This document shows, piece after piece, positions 59,501 through 64,000 of a DNA stretch of 64,000 nucleotides (positions are counted from its first letter, which is position 1; each line of letters starts with the position of its first letter). The stretch comes from Ornithinibacillus caprae. Its GTDB lineage: Bacteria > Bacillota > Bacilli > Bacillales > Amphibacillaceae. The notes below the pieces were generated by a model, which was given only the letters and a program-made list of their open reading frames with translations, was not told where the DNA came from and searched no databases. The position numbers and the translations under genes were made by a program. The stretch spans positions 186,001 to 250,000 of the forward strand of contig NZ_WOCA01000003.1 in NCBI RefSeq assembly GCF_009728145.1, given 5' to 3'.

Positions 59501-60263
59501 TAATGAAATACTTGGTATTATACCAATCTGCACTTTCAGGAACATCCGTCTGATCTCCCCACACTTGTGGTGATGCTGGTGGAAGATCAGCATACCAATC
59601 GTAAAAGCTTAATAAAGTTCCTCCTAGCAAGGAAAGAAAACGTGCACCACCAGCATAGCTGATCATTGACATAGCTGGGATTGGACTAAAGCCAACAATT
59701 CGATCTGGTCCATACTTTTTGATCGTATAAATTAGTGAGCTAGCTATAATCTCACAAATTTCTCTCCAGTCTGCACGGACAAAGCCACCCCTACCACGTG
59801 CTTTTACGATTTTATTTCTTTTTTCGGGATCTTGTTGAATATTTTCCCAAGCTTGGATTGGATTATATCCTTGTTTTTTTTCTGCCTTCCAAAGTTCAAA
59901 TAAGTCGCTACGTACATATGGATACTTCACTCTAGCTGGACTATATGTATACCACGAAAAGCTTGCTCCCCGTGGGCAACCACGAGGTTCATATTCTGGA
60001 AAATCATCTCCGGTTGATGGATAGTCCGTTTGTTGTGTTTCCGATGTAATAATTCCATCCTTCACATAGATTTTCCAGCTACAAGAACCAGTACAGTTTA
60101 CACCATGAGTGGAACGAACAATTTTATCATGCTGCCATCTTTGACGATAGATTTCTTCAGAGTCTCTTGGTCTAGGGCTTTCCTCAGTCCATCCATCATT
60201 AATCTCTTTTCCTCGCTTTAAGTATTTAAACGATTCCAGTAATTTATTACTTCTCTTGGCCAT
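56583..60263 (-). CDS. narG: Respiratory nitrate reductase alpha subunit (Mo-bisMGD)
   Basis: 1226 residues, as in B. subtilis NarG. An N-terminal HGVNCTGSC (His53, Cys57, Cys61) with a later GCPRG binds the FS0 cluster. GWNLVSFVSDWGNIP, GGGTNHWYHSDQIYRS and the molybdopterin segments follow, ending YGFNYYGPTGHQRDTMAVIR. It reduces nitrate to nitrite on the cytoplasmic face. The ATG 60263 has AAGGGAG upstream and overlaps by 17 bp the 96-residue gene before it; the longer frame upstream is not used. Confidence 0.96.
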   Translation of the reverse strand: MAKRSNKLLESFKYLKRGKEINDGWTEESPRPRDSEEIYRQRWQHDKIVRSTHGVNCTGSCSWKIYVKDGIITSETQQTDYPSTGDDFPEYEPRGCPRGASFSWYTYSPARVKYPYVRSDLFELWKAEKKQGYNPIQAWENIQQDPEKRNKIVKARGRGGFVRADWREICEIIASSLIYTIKKYGPDRIVGFSPIPAMSMISYAGGARFLSLLGGTLLSFYDWYADLPPASPQVWGDQTDVPESADWYNTKYFIIWGTNLPQTRTPDAHFMVEARYNGTKVVGVSPDYAEYEKFADVWLPARAGTDGALAMAMTHVILTEFYVKQQTSYFIDYVKRFTDLPFLVILREHGDEYRTDRFLRASDIYDSHKLGEWKTAVWDENANQIEIPNGSQGFRWDNGNKWNLEMKKDDGSPIDPKLSFIDASDEITQVTFPYFADEEGGAVTRGVPVKHLKDHIGNELKVTTVYDLMMAHVGVDRQLPGDYPKDYNDEKPYTPAWQESITGVNRNHVIKIAKEFADNAARTKGKSMIAMGGGTNHWYHSDQIYRSILNLILLTGSQGVNGGGWAHYVGQEKVRPVEGWNLVSFVSDWGNIPRLQNGTSFFYFATEQFRYETESNQKKSAWNGKYNHMHPADVNALSARLGWLPSFPQFSQNSIDIVKESREQGAKDEKEIIEDVVKKIKAGEIEWSIENPDDPRNFPRVFFNWRSNLLGDSGKGHEYFAKHLIGGDNQVMTDTEHSWQPEAVNVSDVPPEGKTDLFVSIDFRMTSSGLFSDIVLPTATWYEKFDISSTDMHPFIHPFNAAISPPWEAKSDWDSFREIAKVFSELAEDHLPAKEELLMRPLGHDSPDEIAQVHGKIKDWRTGEVEAIPGKTMPNLKIVTRDYPNVYQKMTTIGPNMKKGYGGKGVKLPGDKVFEELKDRLGTSKRDGIGKGNPDLLTDKKAIDAILLMSGATNGKRAVEGWKSMEAKTGQKLTEIAENREEEDFTLRSLTIQPRTSISTPMWSGMEKDGRRYSPFTVNTEYNIPWRTLTGRQSFYLDHEMMLDFGEALPLYLPPLTKGPFMKNEKGIEDDGQSLIVRYLTPHQKWGIHTMFTEATPMVQLFRGWQVVWMNEEDGKSIGIKDNDFIEVYNRNGVIAARAVLTYRIPKGMVYMYHAQDRTMGVPGTTINKKRGGTHNSVTRITLKPTHMIGGYSQLSYGFNYYGPTGHQRDTMAVIRKLKEVDWLEN

Positions 60264-60537
60264 ACGGAGTTCTCCCTTCAAGTATGGGATCAATTGGATT
60301 AAATCTTTCTCCAACCAATTTAAAGCTAGCATTACCAGACTCTAGCTCCTCTAGAAAAATTCGTAATGTGGGAGCGTTTGCTGCAACTAATATTAGACGT
60401 TCGAGATTCTCCAAATCATTGATTTCATATATTTTCTCCACAATTCCTGGTGCAATATCGCCAAATCGCATTCGTAACACATGCAATAAATCTTCACGGT
60501 CCTGAACGTAGTCAGCTTCATGTTCATATTGAAACAA
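60247..60537 (-). CDS. Small helical protein, DUF4351-like, in the nar operon
   Basis: 96 residues from TTG 60537, 8 bp after AAGGAGG. LLHVLRMRFGDIAPGIVEKI and LENLERLILVAANAPTLRIF resemble the DUF4351 helical module, which is usually found at the C-terminus of PD-(D/E)XK-type transposase-like proteins. Here it stands alone and overlaps narG by 17 bp, so it is probably translated with it. It may help assembly or regulation of nitrate reductase; that is inference. Confidence 0.65.
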   Translation of the reverse strand: MFQYEHEADYVQDREDLLHVLRMRFGDIAPGIVEKIYEINDLENLERLILVAANAPTLRIFLEELESGNASFKLVGERFNPIDPILEGRTPYGQEK

Positions 60538-60561
60538 ATCATTTTCCTCCTTATGTACAAA

Positions 60562-60879
60562 CTATGGTGCCATCATTTTAAAGTAGTCGTCGATTAAAGC
60601 TTTTTTACATGCTTCTCCCGTCGATTCTACAAATTCCTTTACTTCCTTACTTAATTCTTTTACCTGTTCATGTAAAAAAAATTGTTCTTCTTTTTTGGAA
60701 AAATGCTTTCCAAAACGAACAATAACTTGAATTCCATCCTTTTTCTTTATCGCCCCTATTTGAACGTCATAAGAATGTATATGGTAGAGATGTTCCAATT
60801 CGGTCGTGATATATCGATATAACTTTGGCGAAACTATTACCAAAGACTGAACGCGATTTTCCGATTTTGAGACGCTCAC
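60562..60879 (-). CDS. Hypothetical protein of the nar operon
   Basis: 105 residues. I place the start at the GTG 60879 because a perfect GGAGGTGA lies 8 bp upstream; an ATG five codons earlier lacks a ribosome site. Beta-strands HIHSYDVQIGAIKKKDGIQV and IVRFGKHF are followed by long charged helices (EVKEFVESTGEACKKALIDD). No domain recognised. It lies between the hemerythrin and the 96-residue gene, all in one transcript, pointing to a shared role in nitrate respiration. Confidence 0.65.
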   Translation of the reverse strand: MSVSKSENRVQSLVIVSPKLYRYITTELEHLYHIHSYDVQIGAIKKKDGIQVIVRFGKHFSKKEEQFFLHEQVKELSKEVKEFVESTGEACKKALIDDYFKMMAP

Positions 60880-60903
60880 CTTCTTCACCTCCATGGAAGA
60901 TAG

Positions 60904-61323
60904 TTAATGATGTGGTAGAATTCTTTCTTCTTCTAAATTATGAAACATATCAACATGAACTAAGGCATGAAATTGTTGAAGTACTTCATCATTGATACCT
61001 TCATTCTCAAGTGTTTCTTTTATCTTCTTAACGAAATACCGCATCGTGTTATGATCACGAGTTAAGGCTATTACGTCATTCTCTAGCTCTGGGGATTCCT
61101 CAACTAAGTCTTTATAGAGTCCATTCTCTTCCGCTTCAGCATGTCTTAATGTACGGGTCTCCCAGTGTTCAACCGTTATGTAAGCTATTTCCAATGCTTT
61201 TTCCTTTTGCTCATCCTTTAGTAGTTGAGTTAGAATATCATTTAACTCTCTTGCCTCACTTAAAGCGGCCTCATGTATGGCAGCATGACTATCAACTTGC
61301 TTTAAACCAGGACCAGAAACCAT
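60904..61323 (-). CDS. Hemerythrin-domain (HHE) protein
   Basis: 139 residues. The metal-binding pattern is visible: HAAIHEAAL, EHWETRTLRHAEAEENGLY, TRDHNTMRYFV and HALVHVDMFHNLEEERILPH, which give the histidines and glutamates of a di-iron four-helix bundle. Such proteins bind O2 or NO, or repair Fe-S centres. As the first gene of the nar operon it could sense or scavenge NO/O2 during nitrate respiration (inference). ATG after AAGGAGGTGTATCTAA. Confidence 0.85.
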   Translation of the reverse strand: MVSGPGLKQVDSHAAIHEAALSEARELNDILTQLLKDEQKEKALEIAYITVEHWETRTLRHAEAEENGLYKDLVEESPELENDVIALTRDHNTMRYFVKKIKETLENEGINDEVLQQFHALVHVDMFHNLEEERILPHH

Positions 61324-61499
61324 TTAGATACACCTCCTTCAAAGATAAATACTTTATGGAAAAATTAGCTTTGTTATGGCATTTATGGCTAAAACCTTCG
61401 TTTCCTTATGCATCATAAAATGCTTATTTTTCTTATTCTTATCTGCCAAAAAATAAACATTAACCATTATGATGCACAACTACCAAATTTATACATAAA

Positions 61500-61540
61500 A
61501 ATACCTGTCACTTGTCAAATTTCGACAAGTGACAGGCACT
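61500..61540. repeat. 41-bp palindromic repeat, GTCAAATTT subtype
   Basis: Variant copy (ACCTGTCACTTGTCAAATTT) with a mismatch near the centre and the extension CACTCCTCA. It lies 6 bp from the stop of the surface-protein gene; its sister copy is at 63240. Confidence 0.9.
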
Positions 61541-61546
61541 CCTCAG

Positions 61547-63160
61547 CTAAACTATGTTTCTCTTTTGATGAAATAACAATGTTATTCCAATTAGGATAAT
61601 TATTGCACCGATCATGAGTAAATCATGAACGCTTGTTGCTGTATTTGGAAGTGGCTTACCCACTGGTTCATCATCAACATTATTATTATTATCTACAACG
61701 ATACCGTTTTCTTGATCAGACTTATCTTCTACATTTGCAACAACGTCTTCTGTGTTTTCCCGACTAGAGTATTCTTCAAAAACTGCATACGTACTAAAGT
61801 GGTTTACTTCTACTGAAATTTCACCATCATTATATGTCCCCCCAACAAGCTCCCATGTATTGTTTTTTTCATTTAAATAGTAGACTGCAAGCTTATTTGG
61901 GTCCGTAACTAAATCATTATCTACTAAAAATACCATCCTTACCGGTGCGTCGAATTGAGTTATTGGGTCACTATCCTGGGAGATTGTGAAGTCGTAGACT
62001 GTTCCTACCGCACCTTCTACTCCTCTTACCCTATTAAACATGACATCAGTAGCCGTTAGACTGGGTAATATACTTGTTGGGATAAATAACTCAACATCTT
62101 TCCTATCAATATGAATCATACCATCGATGTTACCTAAAGCCTCAATCATTTCATGCTTAAAATGTGCAGTTATATTATCTTTATCTTTCCATTGCTCCAA
62201 GTTATAAGTTAAAGTCCCTTTTTCAATTAAATAGTGGTTTATTGCATCTATATTAAATTCATTATCTATTGTCTCTGGATCAACTATCAATCGTTTAAAT
62301 TTAGTAAACGAATTATCTTCCTTACTTTTCGATGGCGTATTCACATTCCGTTCCAGACTTGATTTAAAATTACCTGAACTATCATAAACAGCAAATATCA
62401 ATTTGTATGTAGTGGAAGGCTCCAAATCTTCTATTACTACCCTTCCTTCATCTAATTCTGTAAGGCATGGTGTATCTTTATCTTCTAGAGAACAGCTTTC
62501 TACTTTGGAATCAACACCAACGTACATATATGCAATTCCTTCTGGTATATCTTTATTATAGACGGACCAATCTATTGTAAGTGAATCAGGCTCTGATTTG
62601 AGATCTATATTTAAACGATTTAAAAATTCGATGTTTTCTCCATTCCAGAAATCTCCATAATCCGAATAAAACTCCGTATAACCTCTCAAAGCCTCTTGAT
62701 CTTCAAAACTTAATTGCTCAAATTTTACTAGTTCTTTTTCTGCATATTCGATTGCTGGAATTTGTGTACTATTGAATTCTTTTTCATATTCAGATGAAAT
62801 TTCAATTGAATTAACTTCCATAGCTGATTTATGTACGGATTTCAATAAGAGTTCACTTTTTTTGTTGTCTAGTCCAAACTTCATACTGTGAGCAAGCATG
62901 AATTGTTTTGCCATTAACAAATGATCATTACTATCTACTAACGCTTCTAACACTTCCGGCAAAAGCTCTACACTATTGATTACCTCTTTCTCATTTTCAT
63001 CTAGAAATATTTGTACTAAGTTCCCATTTTCAATCTTTTCATCTACTAAAACTAATTTGTCATACGTGTTCTTTTCTTCTGCTTGAAGATAATTATAATT
63101 AGACGTTATAAAAGCTAATACTATCCCCACAAGCAAAATTGAACGAAATAATCTATTCAT
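61547..63160 (-). CDS. LPNTA-anchored surface protein (sortase substrate)
   Basis: 537 residues from ATG 63160 (GGAGGTTGGAGA upstream). A signal peptide (RLFRSILLVGIVLAFITSNY) is followed by an acidic helical part. A fibronectin type III-like domain lies at about 185-280 (SLTIDWSVYNKDIPEGIAYM ... LEPSTTYKLIFAVYDSSGN), then a further domain ending WELVGGTYNDGEISVEVNHF. The C-terminus has LPNTA at ~504-508, a hydrophobic helix and a basic tail. LPNTA fits class D sortases; no sortase gene is in the window. Function unknown. Confidence 0.85.
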   Translation of the reverse strand: MNRLFRSILLVGIVLAFITSNYNYLQAEEKNTYDKLVLVDEKIENGNLVQIFLDENEKEVINSVELLPEVLEALVDSNDHLLMAKQFMLAHSMKFGLDNKKSELLLKSVHKSAMEVNSIEISSEYEKEFNSTQIPAIEYAEKELVKFEQLSFEDQEALRGYTEFYSDYGDFWNGENIEFLNRLNIDLKSEPDSLTIDWSVYNKDIPEGIAYMYVGVDSKVESCSLEDKDTPCLTELDEGRVVIEDLEPSTTYKLIFAVYDSSGNFKSSLERNVNTPSKSKEDNSFTKFKRLIVDPETIDNEFNIDAINHYLIEKGTLTYNLEQWKDKDNITAHFKHEMIEALGNIDGMIHIDRKDVELFIPTSILPSLTATDVMFNRVRGVEGAVGTVYDFTISQDSDPITQFDAPVRMVFLVDNDLVTDPNKLAVYYLNEKNNTWELVGGTYNDGEISVEVNHFSTYAVFEEYSSRENTEDVVANVEDKSDQENGIVVDNNNNVDDEPVGKPLPNTATSVHDLLMIGAIIILIGITLLFHQKRNIV

Positions 63161-63239
63161 TCTCCAACCTCCAATTTTTGTTAAAATGCTCACATATAAT
63201 TATTCGGCAAATTATTCAATAATTTAAATATTTTTTAAA

Positions 63240-63280
63240 CGCGCCTGTCACTTGTCAAATTTCGACAAGTGACAGGCACT
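63240..63280. repeat. 41-bp palindromic repeat, GTCAAATTT subtype
   Basis: Same variant centre and the same CACTCCTCA extension as the copy at 61500. The two flank the surface-protein gene in direct orientation, and this one is between divergent genes. Confidence 0.9.
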
Positions 63281-63520
63281 CCTCATTTTTTGTCGAGTAA
63301 TATTTTTGCAATCTATGTCATACTTCTTCCTTTAGCTTCCACTGGATCTAAAATTTGTTAATTTTTTTGAGAAGGATAATATTTCCACCTATTTTTGTAG
63401 GTCTTGTCGTTTCTAGGGTTGGTAGATTCATAATGTAATAGGAATATTTTGGATACTGGAAAACTATGTTACATCTAGTAATCTCTTAGTTAAGCAAGAA
63501 AACAACTAGGAGGTTTTTTC
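63281..63520. other. Intergenic region upstream of the LysM hydrolase
   Basis: AT-rich DNA of about 240 bp after the palindrome. No further gene seen on either strand; the promoter of the LysM gene should lie here but no convincing -35/-10 pair was found. Confidence 0.4.
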
Positions 63521-64000
63521 ATGAATAAACTAAAAAAACTTTTACTAACTATAACATTAACTATTAGTGTAATTACATTACCAGTAGCAGCTGGTGCTGC
63601 TCCATATACCGTACAAAAAGGTGATTCATTCTGGTCTATTGCTAACGAAAATGGTGTATCCGTATTGAATCTATTAAACACAAACAATCGGACTGGAAGT
63701 CTTTTATATGCAGGTGAAACTATTAATATTCCTGACGCTTCTGTTTCTCAAGAAGATAAAGAATTAATGGCTAAGCTAATTCATGCTGAAGCAAAAGGGG
63801 AGCCATATGCAGGTAAAGTAGCAGTCGGAACGGTTATATTAAACCGTGTAGATCATGAAGATTTTCCAAATACAATTAAGAGTGTCATTTATGAACGGTC
63901 AAATGGATACTATGCATTTTCACCAGTTCAAGATGGTGCAATCAATGGTGGATATACTGATGGGGACATGAAAGCAGTTAATGAAGCAATTGCATTCCGT
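63521..64000 (+). CDS. Secreted LysM - SleB-type cell wall hydrolase, partial (runs off the right edge)
   Basis: 160 codons are visible and the frame is still open. A signal peptide (KLLLTITLTISVITLPVAAG) is followed by a LysM motif (PYTVQKGDSFWSIANENGVS ... LYAGETINIP) at about 27-70, then the start of a Hydrolase_2/SleB domain (KELMAKLIHAEAKGEPYAGK with catalytic-type Glu, VGTVILNRVDHEDFPNTIK). It should bind and cut peptidoglycan outside the cell. Its catalytic part is related to cwlJ at the other end of the window. ATG has AGGAGG 8 bp upstream. Confidence 0.88.
   Translation, partial: MNKLKKLLLTITLTISVITLPVAAGAAPYTVQKGDSFWSIANENGVSVLNLLNTNNRTGSLLYAGETINIPDASVSQEDKELMAKLIHAEAKGEPYAGKVAVGTVILNRVDHEDFPNTIKSVIYERSNGYYAFSPVQDGAINGGYTDGDMKAVNEAIAFR

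Noticed and set aside
61324-61499. Fnr or other anaerobic regulator site before the nar operon
   Set aside because: No TGTGA-N6-TCACA match was found; weaker A/T-rich symmetry is not enough to claim a site.
603-63281. CRISPR array made of the repeated 41-bp palindrome
   Set aside because: Copies are kilobases apart, with genes rather than short spacers between them, and no cas genes are present.

Overview
The window looks like the chromosome of a low-GC, endospore-forming, facultatively anaerobic member of the Bacillaceae, in the broad Bacillus/Oceanobacillus/Virgibacillus group. Evidence: AT-rich DNA with strong AGGAGG-type ribosome sites and many TTG/GTG starts; a cwlJ-type germination hydrolase; close relatives of Bacillus subtilis YabR, YfmM, YugO, MstX (Mistic), YqjF and YcbL/M/N; a T-box leader; and a narGHJI operon. 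No rRNA, intact tRNA, CRISPR array, prophage or intact transposase gene is visible. The genus is inference.

Layout. 1-11 kb: a partial membrane-protein gene, Nudix and GNAT enzymes, cwlJ, a putative metallopeptidase, a response regulator / ABC transporter / histidine kinase operon, an ECF sigma / anti-sigma pair and an AraC regulator. 11-20 kb: DinB, a serine-hydrolase relative without its catalytic lysine, a run of small membrane proteins of CBO0543 type, and a decayed stretch (17.8-18.6 kb) holding a truncated flavin disulfide reductase pseudogene. 20-34 kb: DegV, a HAD phosphatase, yabR, yfmM, a DIP1984-family gene, a tyrosine phosphatase, small metabolic enzymes, DedA and hemolysin III. 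34-43 kb: a GMC oxidoreductase with its subunit-3 partner, an MFS exporter under a T-box, and more GNAT, DinB and methyltransferase genes. 43-50 kb: a 1262-residue protein joining four alpha-CTD-like repeats to a sigma region-4 helix-turn-helix, a YugO-type potassium channel and a nearby Mistic homologue. 50-61 kb: an anaerobic respiration block, with an aspartase/fumarase and a NarK-type transporter carrying a C-terminal PAS domain, convergent with a hemerythrin - two small genes - narGHJI operon. 61-64 kb: an LPNTA-anchored surface protein and a partial LysM/SleB hydrolase.

Three families of interspersed repeats run through the window. The most abundant is a 41-bp near-perfect palindrome (12 full-length copies and 2 fragments). 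Nine full copies lie within 13 bp of a stop codon, so they probably serve as 3'-end or terminator elements, and one variant shows compensatory changes in both arms. The second is a modular structured element of up to about 190 bp (4 copies). One copy lacks the 5' hairpin and sits inside a decayed GNAT gene, which shows that it moves. The third is a short hairpin repeat (3 copies).

The most unusual items are the alpha-CTD-like/sigma-4 protein, the T-box leader in front of an MFS exporter (CAA specifier predicted), the NarK-PAS fusion, the separated yugO/mstX pair and the repeat families. All functional calls come from reading the sequence; no database search was run.
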